Shown here one piece after another: positions 23,899-36,836 of a DNA stretch of 64,000 bases (positions are counted from its first letter, which is position 1; every line of letters starts with the position of its first letter). The notes beneath the pieces are model-generated. The model worked only from the letters and a program-made list of their open reading frames with translations. It ran no database searches and had not been told where the DNA came from. The DNA lies in assembly GCF_030272615.1 (NCBI RefSeq), contig NC_081414.1, forward strand, positions 522,106,185 through 522,170,184, given 5' to 3'. Position numbers and translations under genes: made by a program. This DNA comes from Cryptomeria japonica (Eukaryota; Streptophyta; Pinopsida; Cupressales; Cupressaceae).

Positions 23899-26716
23899 TC
23901 AAGGCGTGTTCAATACAATTCTTAAGAAAATGTCACTGAAAGTAATCTTCATCTGTGCAAAATCATTATACCATGTTTTTAACAATGTTTCAGTGATCTC
24001 AATAGTTGTCATAATTTGTGCAACAAATTCTTCCATTGCATCCATCGTGCTCATCTCCAGGGTAGCCAAAACTGCTTCTGAATCCTTATATGCCCTCTGT
24101 AGGATTTCAACTTTTGGAACCAACTGGTACTTTAGTTCTTTCAAGGATCTGATTCACTTAGCCTATTCAAAATCATAAATATCTAACAAACATTGCGAAG
24201 GATCAATTGATTTGCCAAAACATAAAGCCGAATCTTGTACTAGAATATAAGCATTACTTATCCTCTCTAGTTCCCTTTCTATATCTTTTGGACTCTTCTT
24301 CAAATCATAATAGAAAAATGAAACTTTAGATGTATAGGCCAAAAGTTTACCTCCACTTTCAATAGTAGTTCTCAAAAGATATTTATTCACAGATAAAGAA
24401 ATCTTGCCTTTATCAATACCTGACATTAGTTGCTCTCCCATTTTCTTTCTGTAACCCTTTTCAGCTAAGACATGTGTTTCCTCTTCAAGTGATTTCAGTT
24501 GGTCAGTACCATCAACAACCAATTGTCCAAGATTTCCAATAGGGGTAGACAAATTACTTGTGTTAGTCTTCGGTAGGAGACTTGACAGAATGTCAACAAC
24601 AGTCTGTATAGTCTCTGCTTCTTTTCTCTGCTCTTTTAACCTTTTCTTTTAAGCCCTGGATTGCATAATTGTAGCAATCTCCACTAGTTTAGATGCACTT
24701 AATTTTTCCACATCAATTAGACCTTGTATGCTTATTGAGTCATCATCATCATCATCAACAATTGTTTTCTCCTTCTTTACTTTGTCCTCTTCATCCTTTT
24801 TCTCCAGCTTCTCTTTCTCTATCTCTATTTGTTCCTCTTGTGTGACTGTAGTGATCGGTGGTAGTTGATTTTCAACTTGGTGTTCTTTTTTCGGTGGCAG
24901 TTGTATGTCCACACCAGGTTCATTAATCGGTGCTTCCTCTGCTAATTGTTCACCAACAATATTCGATTGTTGTTCATTTTCCTTAAATGGTTCAATGATA
25001 TTACTAATTGTGTTAAAAATATCCTAGATTTCTTCAATATCATCCACAAAGAATATAACCAGTGGAGAACTTGTGTCATCCTTATTCTTGATAGGTTAGA
25101 CTACATCTGGTGTAATAAACTCTTCAGCATCTAGCTCTGGTGGAGCTCCAGTCTCAATCTAATCAGGTTTATTTTTGTGGTACCTCAATTGCTCATTCAT
25201 CCTTTGAATATCTTGAGCTATATGATGAGTATCATCTTCAACAGGTTAAATCTTTCCATCTAATAACCTCAGTCTCCTTGTCTTAGAATGAAACTGTCCT
25301 TTGAACTTAGCAAGCAATGCTAATAATTCATCTCAAGACAACTCAGAAAATATTGAATAAAAACTCTATCAATAATTTCTTGATCATGATCTACAACCAT
25401 TTTCCATTTATTTTCAAGAATAGAATATAAAGAGTTAGAAATGTCTTTTTCAATATCTTGTGGCAACTGATTGTATTGACACAGGTGATTGATTACCTCT
25501 TGAACAATTTCTTGTTTCTGACCTTCATCAAATGAATCAAAATATTCTCTTACATTATTAAACCATTTCCTCCCTAATGTTTTTAATATCCTCTCAAAAT
25601 CATGGGTTTGAATGATGTAACATTAATAGGAGTAATTTGCTTGGAAATATCTCCTACTGGTTTGTATTTCTTACCAATCAATTTCATCTCCTTTGATTCT
25701 TCTTCAGTATCAGTTTCCTCAAAGAATGAAATGTCCACCTCTCTTCTTTGTTGTAGTCTGCTTCTTTGCATATACCTTGGGTACTAGTTCCTTTTTGATT
25801 TGAATACTTCTAGTTACCCTTGTACTTGTGGTCACAAAAGTTGGTTGATCAACTTTCTTCTTTTTCTCCTTGGCACTACTAGGTTGAATAGGTGCAATCC
25901 TTTCATGGTAAGTTCCTGGTCTTTTCTTCTTTTTATCCTTAGGAGATGCCAAAAGGTTGTTGGCATAACTGATTAGTAAGTCATAGCTGACTTCATAGCT
26001 CATTTATTCCATCTCTTCTTCTCTAGGTTCAATGGCCTCCATAAGGCAAAAATCAGTGGTTATAGCCAAACAAATGTCTTTTTCAAAGTGTTTCACCACT
26101 TCATCAGATAACCTTAATCTCATACTCATCTTCTTCTAAAACTCATTAAAATATCTGTTCATGGAAATAGGAATGTGTTCTTCAAAACCTTAATGGTATT
26201 CTTGATTTGGGTTGTAACTTGTATGTCCTTAGACCATTAAATATCACCAATTCTTGGAATGATTTTGAAAGTAGAAAAACAAACCAATCAATAGTTATTC
26301 ATATTTAAACTTTTGACTGTTGTCCTTCTTAATTGATTCTAAGTTCAACATCAATTGACTTCTCATTGCCTCGCACAAATCATAATCTGCATTCTCTATC
26401 ATCATTCTATAAGCGACATGTACAACAACAAATGGTACATTGTTCATTCTGCTAGAATGGAATATCCGGTAGCCAATAACCATTTTTGCAAATCTGACTC
26501 CTTGATCTGAAATGTTATTGACCGATATAGCATGACCGTCAGCAGTGGTCTTTGTCAATACAATAACAACCTCCTTTGAGATTGTCCTTAATTTTGGTAC
26601 TTCACCAATTTGGTAGAAACCAGTTACTACATGAATAGCCTCCTTTGTGATGGTGTGAGATCTATCAAGGTACATGTTCCTACCATGTACACGACTAAGG
26701 ATAATCTTGACATGTT
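23899..26716 (-). pseudogene. E ORF2 (accessory protein), 3' part
   Basis: It continues the ORF cut by C2. The N-terminal block (26675-26295) is globular and holds ITKEAIHVVTGFYQIGEVP, then VGYRIFHSS-like and DYDLCEAMRSQLMLNLE. A lysine-rich linker follows (26003-25720), then an acidic region with DDDDDDSISIQGL (24912-24650), and a C-terminal coiled-coil-like region (24552-23899: DQLKSLEEETHVLAEKG, DIERELERISNAY). Several frameshifts and stops. I do not recognise a catalytic domain. The layout resembles the LINE ORF3 at 55190-56521. The motif recalls plant transposon-associated proteins of unknown function; I could not search for this. Confidence 0.7.
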
Positions 26717-26721
26717 CTTCC
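26717..26721. other. C2 target-site duplication, left (CTTCC)
   Basis: CTTCC here and at 36047-36051 flank C2 exactly. Joining the flanks restores E's ORF2 across the site. Confidence 0.9.
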
Positions 26722-28643
26722 TATTAGGAACTGGGAAGGACAACTGAGAGGGGGGTTGTGAATCAATTGTCAATAAATTATAAATCAAAATAGATTATTC
26801 CAACTTAAACTTAGTGCCAGTAAACCAAACATAAGTGCCGGTAAAATAGATTAACTATTATAGCAGTACCGGTTTAACTTAATGTATGAAACATAAAGAG
26901 AAACAACATCCACAACACATGACACAAAGATTTTGATGTGGAAACCTGGTAAGGGGAAAAACCACGGTGGGAAACCTTACCAACAATCAGATGATACTAC
27001 TGCAGATAGTAAGTCTATACAAATGGGGTTTGCACATGCAGAAAGGCCAACCGCCTAGATCTCACTACTCAATCACAAAATAGGAGTCACACTGACTACA
27101 ATTGGATGGTTAAATCCAATGATAATGTACTGCTCAAAATAGCATCTGTAATGCTGGATTTAGTACCGGTTTAAACTCTGAACATGAGTGCCAAATACCT
27201 TTATAACAGTCCTTCTGTCACGACTCGAATTAGACCTTAGTTAGATTTATTTATTATGTCAGATACCTTTTGATTAACTTTTAATAATGATAGATGATAT
27301 TGTGTGGTTTAGTGACAATGATGATGGTTAGTTATTTTATGATGATAATGTTTTAATGATACTTTACTGTTATGATTAATAATACTTAATAATGATGTTT
27401 TATTGATATGATGTCGTTATTTAATGATGATAAATAATAATGTTATGATGTTAATATTTTGCTAGATTTTTATGTAATGGGATTTGACGAATTTTTGTCA
27501 AGTATAAGTTGCAAGGTAACCATCGAAGGCGGACATATGATCGAGGAGGGGTTTTTCTAGCTCGCCAGTAGCAACCTAAGTATTGGAACCTTGTGCAAAG
27601 TACCCAATTAGATAAGCAATTAGTAAATTAAATTAGGGAGTCTAAAATATATTGATAAAATAAAAATAATAATAAGGATAAATTATTAAATATACAAGTA
27701 TTTAATATTACAATCAAGCTAGAAATAATTATAAAATAATTATTTAAAAGAGAGTAAATAAATTAATTAGTTGAGTAATTAAAAATAAAATTATTTGATA
27801 ATTAAATTATAAAATATAAAAGATATTTAAGATATAATATCTTATAAATACTAAAATTAGAGGACTAATTAAAATAAATAATGAGATTAATTCAAGAAAT
27901 TAATTAAAATATTAATTAATAAATTTAAATAAATGATCAAGGCATGCAAAAATACAATGTTGGAGTAAACTTATGTACTAAAAATATAGACGATATGTGA
28001 GAGCCTAATAATTAATTATTTCCTTAAAAACTAAATCTTTAACAAATTGTAATTTAATAAAATCAATTAACTATTTTGTGAGTTCTAATTTTAATAATTA
28101 GTTTTATTTTAAGAATTTAATCATGCAAACAATTAAATTTTATTTTTAGAGAATTCAATGTTTATAATTATAGGAATAAACCTGTTATTTGATCATTCCA
28201 ATTCTTTTTGAGCTTCTTGATTTGTGTGATTGCTGTGAAGTCGACAAGGTAGATTGAAGAGATTGTCTGAAATTTGGGAAACGCCTAGGATTCTTCTTTC
28301 TCACAGTCAGGTTCATTTATTTTTCATATTTAATTTGAGCCTTAATTTGATCTTTTTCTTTAAAAATTGGATATTGTGGATTTAATGCTTGTTTGTTTGA
28401 TGTGTCAGTTGTGTTGTCAATGCCATCTTCTCGATGTATCTTAAAAATTAGTAACTAGGCTTTGCGGAAATTTACTGGGTTTTTGCGTTTTAAATATTTC
28501 TGATTACTGTGAAAATTTCAAAGAAATTGGGATCTGGGTTTTTAAGAAATGACTGAAACATTACAACTATATTTGGAAAGTCTTGATAGTGGTAAATTCT
28601 AACATAAATATTGATTTAAGAATTTTTAAGAAAAGAATAAAAG

Positions 28644-28674
<31 letters not shown>

Positions 28675-30418
28675 GGAATTGATTTTAAAGATTATATTAA
28701 CTTAAATAGAGATTCTTAATTTAGAATTATTGAAAATATTAAAATTAAATTTTGATTTGAGGAAATTATATTATAAAGGGAAAATTTATAAACGTCTATA
28801 AAGAAAACATATAATAATATTATTCTGACATTAATTTGCGGAGGGTTAATTATTTTTCTGTCTATGAGGGATGATTATGGAACGAGAGTGCTTGTTTATG
28901 GGCTAACCAGGGAAGGGTGATTTTCTTCACCTCCCCAATAGGGTAATGATGGCCATCATATTTATTTATTTATTTTTCTCCCTGCCATACACATGTAGTT
29001 AGTTCAACCAGGATGGGTTGTTAGTTCTACATGATTGCACAGGATTCCTTTACTACCGGTTGGTACCGGCTTGCTAGGATACTCCGTCGTGAGGGACGAG
29101 AGCTTATCAAGAGCACTGGGAAGCTTATGCTTCATTTGGTTGGGCGGATAAAATGCTTGGGTCATATGTCCGTCATCCGGTTTGCGAGAGGAGGTTATCC
29201 AGGTCAAATGGAGGCGACACATCCGGAGACAAAGAAAGTCAGAGATTCCAGATAAAATTTTATGTAATAATTAAAGATGTATATTTTATTTCATTGTAAA
29301 GACCAGAATGGTCGCATGTAGAGGTTATGAAAAAGGACCTATAAAGGTCACATGATGTAAAGCGACAAGAAGTCGCCATGCAATGTAACTGACAAATAAA
29401 AAAGAAGAAGAAAAAGGGCTACTAACATACTAACCCACTAACATGCATGATTTACTTTCTTAGATTAGTTTTCATTTACGCATGCACGCATATTTAATTA
29501 TCTGGTAGATTATTTAATTTTGAGTTTTTGCATGTTAATTTAATTCGTAATAATTTCATGCATATGATTTACGCTACTCATGCACACACGTAACTCGACA
29601 TCGTAACTAATTATGGTTTGCATTCTATTGGAACTCATACATAATTTTAGATTGTTATTGTTTGCATGCACATTTAATTCCTACATGTTATTTATGAGTT
29701 GCATGGTTGTTCAGTTACTTATCTATTACTTGCATGTTAATAATTATTGCTTTTGCATCTGTAATAATGGTTAATTTAATAATTAATTAAAACAGTGAGT
29801 TTAAGTTTGGTTTAACTAAGGTTAGGACAAGAAGGTCCTTACACCTTCAACCTTCAAATAATGTCTGCGTAATTCACACAAGGATCTGCTTATTTTTTCT
29901 CTTCAATATTTGAACACACTCATACCGTATATGTTCTTCAATAAGATCTTTCAATCATATATACAAAAACTAAGACCAAATGTATAGGTCGGCTCACTAA
30001 AGATATTACAATTAAAATCAACTACAAATAAGTCTTGATGCGATACAACATGTCGGATCAATACATTTACCATATTATCCAATCAATAAACCATCTCCAT
30101 AATGTGCCATGCTGATCTAGAGCACCGGTCCATAACCTAGACCTATCTGCCAGTAAAGGCAAATCTGTCAACCCAATTAGACCAATAAGAAAAACACCAA
30201 ATCCAAACTTCCAATCCATGTCTTCGAAATAACCAAATGATCTCTAGGTTATCATCGCTACCGGTAAACCATATAACCTATTGGTGAACATATACTGGTG
30301 ACTATGCATAAGTCACTAACCATACTGGGGAACACAATGTAGACCTCCAAGAAGACAAGTGTTGACATCAATGACAAAACCAATGCAACACATGACAAAG
30401 TTATCCATAATGCCAACA
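26722..30418 (-). repeat. C2 3' LTR, interrupted
   Basis: The two LTR parts are 26722-27215 and 29849-30418. They align with 34976-36046 and are separated by the 2628-bp insertion plus one copy of its CCTTC duplication. Confidence 0.92.
27216..29843. repeat. Solo LTR, 2628 bp, inserted in C2 3' LTR
   Basis: It begins TGTCACGACTCG and ends GGTCCTTACA, with CCTTC at 27211-27215 and again at 29844-29848. The TG..CA ends, the 5-bp duplication and the absence of coding sequence, primer site or internal region fit a solo LTR left by LTR-LTR recombination. It is AT-rich, with a (TA)12 run at 28651-28674 and a less AT-rich block at about 28990-29250. Orientation is uncertain; ends of the form ..GTCGTGACA on the - strand resemble a Gypsy LTR. 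A small non-autonomous element cannot be excluded. Confidence 0.85.
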
Positions 30419-30773
30419 ATCTCCCCCTTTGGCATTGATGACAACACTAGATGGAAAAACATCTAAGTGCCAAGAACAGAATGCCAAAAACCAATAAACC
30501 AACAATCTCCCAAAGATAGATCAATACAAAGTTCTGTAACAGAAACATAAACCAAAACCAAAAATACATATATCCAAAGTGTATATCTCTCCCTCAAGGT
30601 ATAATGTTTTTCCATAGATATCTCTCCCCCTTTGACATGAAATGACAAAGTAGTTAAGAATTCAAAAGATAACATTCAACCAACTACTCCCCCTAACAAG
30701 TAGCTCTCCTCCATCAAAGCCGAAAAAAGATTTTTCTGTTAGTCCTTGCCGGTTTGATGCCAATCTTCATCAT
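30419..30773 (-). other. C2 polypurine tract cluster
   Basis: On the - strand the terminal tract CCAAAGGGGGAGA abuts the LTR. Others (GGGGGAGAG near 30620, GGGGGAG near 30690) repeat within 300 bp, in the same pattern as C0 and C1. Confidence 0.75.
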
Positions 30774-33700
30774 TCAAGTCTCTTCCAGTGGGGAAATTAC
30801 CCCAAGCTGCTCTCAGAGATATTCAAATGTTTCCTTAGGCAAAGGCTTTGTAAAGATATCTGCAAATTTCTCTTTAGTATTCACATAAACCAATCTTACT
30901 TCATTTGCTTCAACATTCTCTTTCAGAAAATTATACTTAATAGAAACATGCTTTGTCTTAGAGTGAAATATCAGATTCTTTGATATATCAATTGCTGCTG
31001 AATTATCACAATAGATAATTATTGGTTCTTTGCATTTTACCTTTATATCCTTCAACATTTGCTTGATCCATAATACCTAAGTACAATTAGTTGCTGCTGC
31101 AACATATTCTGATTCTGCTATAGATAATGATGTACAAGTTTGCTTCTTGCTTATCCATGAAATCAATCTTCTGCGAAGAAAGAATGCACCGCCTGTGGTA
31201 CTCTTTCTGTCATCTACATCTCCTGCCCAATTTGCATTAGTATATGCACATAAATCAAAATTTTCATCTTTAGGATACCATAAACCAAGATTTGATGTGC
31301 CTTGTAGGTACCAAAAAATCCTTTTAACTACTGATTCATGATTTTCTTTAGGTTGCTTTGAAATCTTGAAACAATACATATTGCATTCATTATATTAGGT
31401 CTTGTTTGTGTCAAATACAGTAAATCTCCAATCATAGATTTGTATCTTGTCGGATTAATAAGAGCTGAATCATCCTTAAATGTCAATTTATCAATTGTAG
31501 TCATAGGAGTACTTAACGGTTTGGAATTTTCCATACCAAATTTCTTCAAAAGTTCCTTCAAGTACTTTGTTTGACATATGAATATACCTTTATCTATTTG
31601 TGAAATCTGCAAACCTAGAATTTTTTATGTCTCCAATCATAAACATTTCAAATTCTTTTTGCATCTAGTTAGCAAAGTCCTTACATAATCCATCTTTACC
31701 TCCAAAAATGATATCATCCACAAATACTTCAATAACCAAAATATCGTCATTGGTAACTTTGTAATACAAATTTCTATTAGCATTACCTTTTGTGTAACCA
31801 AGCTTCAAAAAATATTTATCCAATCTAGCATACCAAGCTCTAAGAGTTTGCTTCAATCCATATAAACCTTTCCTTAACCTACAAACCATATCCTTATTAT
31901 CTATCAATGGAAATCCATCATGCTATTCAATGTAAACTTCCTCCTCAAGATCTCCATTAAAAAATGCACATTTTACATCCATTTGATAAAATTTATAGTT
32001 CTTATGAGCTGCAAATGCAAGAAATAGTCTAATTGCCTAAATTTTGGCTACCTGTGCAAAGGTTTCATTATAATCAATTCTTTCTTTATGTGAATAACCT
32101 TTACAAACTAATCTTTCTTTGTTCCTGATTACTTCACCATTCTCATTAAGTTTATTTCTATATACCCATTTGGTTCCAATGACATTTTTGTCTTTAGGCT
32201 GGGGAACTAATGTCCAAGTATTATTCTTTTCAATTTGTTCTAATTCATCTTCCATTGCTTGTATCCAATGTTCATCCTGACATGCTTCAATAACAGATGC
32301 TGGTTCAACTTGAGAAATTAAATATACCTCTTCATTTGCCAATCTTCCTCTAGTCATAACACCTTGGTTCTTGTTTCCAATTATCTGATTCTCTGAATGA
32401 TTCAATCTTACATACCTGGGTTTGTTCTGATTTCCATTTACATGTTGTTGTTCTTCAGTCACAGTTGAGTTTTCTGATGATGCTGGTGTGATTGGGTCTT
32501 CACTCTATACTGGTACAATCTGTGTCGGTTCATTTATAATCATTTCAACTGCCGGTTCTACAGATATTGAATCTCCTTTAAAATGTTCATCTATCTTCAC
32601 ATTAGTACTCTCAATGATTTTCTGTAACCTTTTATTATAGCATCTATATGCCTTGTTTTTAGATGAATAACCAAGAAATATTCCTTTATCACTTCTAGGA
32701 TCAAACTTGCCAATATATTCATCTCTTCTAATATAACATTTTCTTCCAAATATTCAGAAATACTTAAGAATAGGAATATGTCCAAACCATAGTTCATAAG
32801 GGGTCTTACCAGTTTCACTTTTGATGTGATATTGAAAGTATAAACCGCTATATTCGCTTGTTCTATCCAGTACACATGGGGCATATTTTCTTCCATTAAC
32901 ATGGTTCTTGCTGCATCCAGAATAGGTCTATTCTTTCTTTCCACATCTCCATTTTGCTGGGGTGTTCGGGGTGCTGATAGTTGTCTTTTGATTCCATTCA
33001 CTTCACATAATGTATTAAATTCTCTAGATGTAAATTCTCCTCCTTGATCTGATCTCACAGATTTTATTTTCTTCCTGGTTTCATTCTCTACCATTGCCTT
33101 GTATATCTTGAATCTTTCAAGAGCTTCTGATTTCTCCCTGAGAAAAGTAACCCAACAGATTCTAGAATAATCATCAATTATTAGCATAAAGTATCTATCT
33201 CCCTGTAGACTTCTTGTTCTTGCTGGACCACATAAATTAGTATGAATTAAATCAAGAATAATATTGGATTTCTTAGTAATGCTCTTAAATGTTGTTCTAA
33301 CTTGCTTTCCCATTTGACATTCCTTACATACCAGATTATGAGGTTTGACAATCTTAGGTAAATCTCTTACTGCCTTAGTTGAACTGATCATTATAATGAA
33401 ATCAAAATTCACATGACAAAGTCTTTTATGCCATAACCAACTTTCATCAATGCATGCAATCAAACATGTCTTATCATTGGTATTCAAGTGAAAGATATTA
33501 CCTTTAGGCTGATTATCGGTTGCAATCTCCAATCCAGTTCTATTTATGATTTTGCATTTTCCATTCTTGAATTGTAACTGAAATCCTTTCTCAACTAACT
33601 GACCAACACTCAAAATATTATGCTTTAAACCTTCTACATAATAAACATTGTTAGTATTGTGCTTACCATCCAAAGATATAGTGCCTCTTCCTTTGATTAA

Positions 33701-34918
33701 ACAAGCTTTAAAATCTCCAAACCTTACTAGGATTCCATGAATTTCCTGAAATGATAAGAATTTTCTTTTATCACCAATCACATGATGTGATCATCCACTA
33801 TCTATGATCCCTTCATCTTTTTCTTCAATATTTGCTGCCAGTACTTGCTCTACCGGTTTGACACTAGGTGCTGGTTGATCTTCTTTTATTGCAACAAAAG
33901 CCCATCTGTTATCTGCTGGATCTTCATCTGAATCATCTGTAACACCTTCATCTACATAGTAACATGACTTAACTTTGTTTTTCTTAAATCTATATCTCTG
34001 ATAATCAGGGTTAGGTTTATATGATCTTTTTGCTTCCTCCCTTAACCTTGCATGTCTATCGGGACATCTAGAAGCTATATGACCAACTTTATTGCAATTA
34101 AAACATTTGAAAGGTGCTTTACCTTCATACTTACTTCCTGCTGGACCTTTAGGCATCTTCCTTGCAAATAGTGCTTCAAGTTCTTCATTTTCCCTTCTCA
34201 TATCTTCAAGTTCTTTTGCATAAAGTTCTTTCCAATCAGTTTTGCCAGATGATGGTGATGGTGATGCTAATGCTTTGAAAGCTAAATCAGTCTTGACTAT
34301 AGCAACATGACCAAACTCTTCAAGATCAAATGCATAAAGTTTTCCAACCAAAGTATCTCTAGAAACTGAAGTATTAGGCATTGTTCTCAACTCATTATTA
34401 GCAGTCACTTTCATTTTGTAAGCCAGTGGCAAAGCTCTTACAACTTTAGACACAATTTCATCTTCACTTAAGGATCCTCCAAAACATTGTATTCCTAAAA
34501 CAATTGCATTAACTCTTTCCATAAATGCAAAAATTATTTCATCTTCTTCCATTTTTAAATTTTCATATCTGACTCGGTAACATTCCAATTTTGCAATTTT
34601 GATAGTGGTATCTCCTTCATTCAGTGTTTCCAGTTTATCCCAAATAGCTTTAGTAGTAGATTGGTCTGATAATCCCATGATTTACTGATTTGATAATGCA
34701 CTTAGAAGTGCTTCTCTTGCTTTGCAATCATTCTCCAAGTCCTTAGCCAATGTTGGTGGGTGAGGTTGATTCAGAGTAAGACCAACATAGCCATTCTTAG
34801 TAACATCCCATATATCTCTTCCAATGTAGTTCATATGTGTTTCCATTTTGATCTTCCATATACCATAGTTAGTTCCATCAAGTTTTAGACTGTCCTTGCT
34901 GAAAATATTTGTTGCCAT
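30774..34918 (-). pseudogene. Copia C2 gag-pol
   Basis: The frame starts at ATG 34918. Gag includes LDGTNYGIWKIKMETHM, ALPLAYKMKV and an intact knuckle CFNCNKVGHIASRC (about 34115-34075). The protease motif reads DSG-stop-SHH, so the Cys codon after DSG is now a stop. Integrase (33781-32597) has WHKRLCHVN..CKECQMGKQ and the three acidic residues in IIDDYSRICW, RSDQGGEF and NGDVERKNR, all present. Reverse transcriptase follows a frameshift near 32590 and has [10 protein letters not shown] (about 31720). RNase H ends in DIFTKPLPKETF. The remaining frame breaks are near 31660, 31600 and 31070. It stayed in one frame for over 2.3 kb, so decay is moderate. Confidence 0.94.
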
Positions 34919-34960
34919 AGGATCTCCTCAAGCTGTTAGGCTTCTGGAAAAAGAGGACTT

Positions 34961-34973
34961 GGCTCTGATACCA
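34961..34973 (-). other. C2 primer-binding site (Met-tRNA)
   Basis: On the - strand TGGTATCAGAGCC, two bases after the LTR; a perfect match to the usual plant Met-tRNA primer site. Confidence 0.92.
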
Positions 34974-34975
34974 AT

Positions 34976-36046
34976 TGTTAGGAACAAGAAAGGACAACTG
35001 AGAGAGGGGGGGGGGGGGTGAACCAGTTGTTAATACATTATAAATCAAAACAGATTATTCCAACTTAAACTTAGTGTCGGTAAACCAAACTTAAGTGCTA
35101 GTAAAATAGATTAATTGTTATAGCAGTAACAGTTTAACTTAATGCATGAAACATAAAGAGAAACAACATCCACAACACATGATACCAAGATTTTTGATGT
35201 GGAAACCTGGTAAGGGGAAAAACCATGGTGGGAAACCTTACCCATAATTAGATGATACTACTATAGATAGTAAGTCTATACAAATGGGGTCTGCACTTGC
35301 AGAAAGGCCAACCACCTAGATCTCACTGCTCAATCACAAAATAAGAGTCACACTGACTACAATTGGATGGTTAAATCCAATGATAATATACTGCTCAAAA
35401 TAGCATCTGCAATGCTAGATTCAATACCAGTTTAAACTTTGAACATAAGTGCCAAACACCTTCATAACCTTCCTTCAGCCTTCAAATAATGTCTGCATGA
35501 TTTGCACAAGGATCTTCTTATTTTCTCTCTTCAATATTCAAACACACTCATACCATATATGATCTTCAATAAGATCTTACAATCATATATACAAAACCTA
35601 AGACCAAATGTATAGGTCAGCTCACTAAAGATATTGCAATTAAAATCAATTACAAATAAGTCTTGATGCAATACAACATGTTGGCCCAATACATTTACCA
35701 TATTATCCAATCAATAAACCATCTCCATAATGTGCCATGCTGATATGGAGTACCTGTCCATAACCTAGACCTATCTACTGGTAAAGGCAAATCTGTCAAC
35801 CCAGTTAGACTAATAAGAAAAACACCAAATCCAAACTTCCAATCCATGTCTTTGACATAACCAAATGATCTCCAGGTTATCATTACTTCCAGTGAACCAT
35901 ATAACCTGCTGGTGAACATATATCGGTGACTGTGCATAAGTCACTAACCATAATAGTGAACACAATGTAGACCTCCAAGAAGACAAGTGTTGACATCAAT
36001 GACAAAACCAATGCAACACATGACGAAGTCATCCATAATACCAACA
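34976..36046 (-). repeat. C2 5' LTR
   Basis: 1071 bp. On the - strand it begins TGTTGGTATTATGG and ends ..TTGTTCCTAACA. A run of about 13 G lies near 35005-35018, matching the C-run near the end of the other Copia LTRs here. Confidence 0.93.
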
Positions 36047-36344
36047 CTTCCTCAAAATCTTCAAGAAAATAGGTTGCATTATGAAAACCATTTTCATAAA
36101 CCCTAATATATTTGGGTTTTATTTTCCCGCTCTTATCACATAGAGATTTAAGTTGAGAATAGATTTCTAGTGATCCCAGATCCTCAATTTTACAATCTAT
36201 ATATCTAGTCAATTCACCTTTGATCAAAACACCTTGCTGAACTTGAGATAATGCATTATAAGATTCTATTTTATCTGATTCCATTGACTCCATAGCTTCA
36301 ATAGTAATTATAAGATTCCCTGCTGGTGTAGACGATGATGCCAT
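36047..36344 (-). pseudogene. E ORF2, 5' part
   Basis: ATG at 36344 begins MASSSTPAGNLIITIEAMES and runs open for about 97 codons to the C2 insertion at 36047-36051, then continues at 26716. The residues LSQVQQGVLIKGELTRY and YIRVYENGF have no family I recognise. With the 3' part the ORF spans about 3.1 kb. Confidence 0.7.
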
Positions 36345-36836
36345 TCTAGATAATCTTGACTTGAGAGAGATTAACAAAAGAATACCTTATTCCCTTCACG
36401 CTGGTAGGGTTTTTGGTTTCTCTCTCATATACACACCAGATTCGCCTTTCCTTATCTTCAAATCCAATTCAAATTTTTAACTCGTAGCACAAATCCACTC
36501 TTAATCTGCTAACAATGCTCTATTTTTCTCTTGAAGTGCTCAAAATGCACCTTCAAATGCACTTAGGGTAAAAATAACTTAGTAAAAATTCATTTTATTA
36601 ACTTACCCACTGCATTAATTACACTACTGATAGGGTAACAAACCCTAATTACCGCTTAACAAACTTGCCTATACGGATAGGTATATAACTAGTTGGTAAT
36701 CCTTAGAAAACCGATAGATAATAATATAAAAAATTCTCATATTACAACTCAAAATGCAAAACTCTCTTACCATACACTCTTCAAGGGGTCCAAAAGTAGA
36801 TTTACCGATATGCTCCCCTTAGGCTTGTTGAAAAGC

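Larger units (their letters stand above)
26722..36046 (-). mobile_element. Copia element C2, nested in E
   Basis: A complete Copia copy: 5' LTR 34976-36046 (1071 bp), primer site 34961-34973, gag-pol, polypurine tracts, 3' LTR 26722-30418 (1064 bp once the inserted solo LTR is subtracted). The CTTCC duplication closes it. The left LTR end reads TATTAGG instead of TGTTAGG. It is the best preserved Copia in the window, with Gag and integrase regions largely open. Confidence 0.94.

Noticed and set aside
29004-29255. Open frames on both strands in the solo LTR
   Set aside because: Short, overlapping on opposite strands, no family seen; a less AT-rich patch in an LTR.
35003-35020. G-run as a regulatory G-quadruplex
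   Set aside because: A homopolymer of about 13 G near the LTR end, also seen as C-runs in other Copia LTRs; length may be a sequencing artefact.
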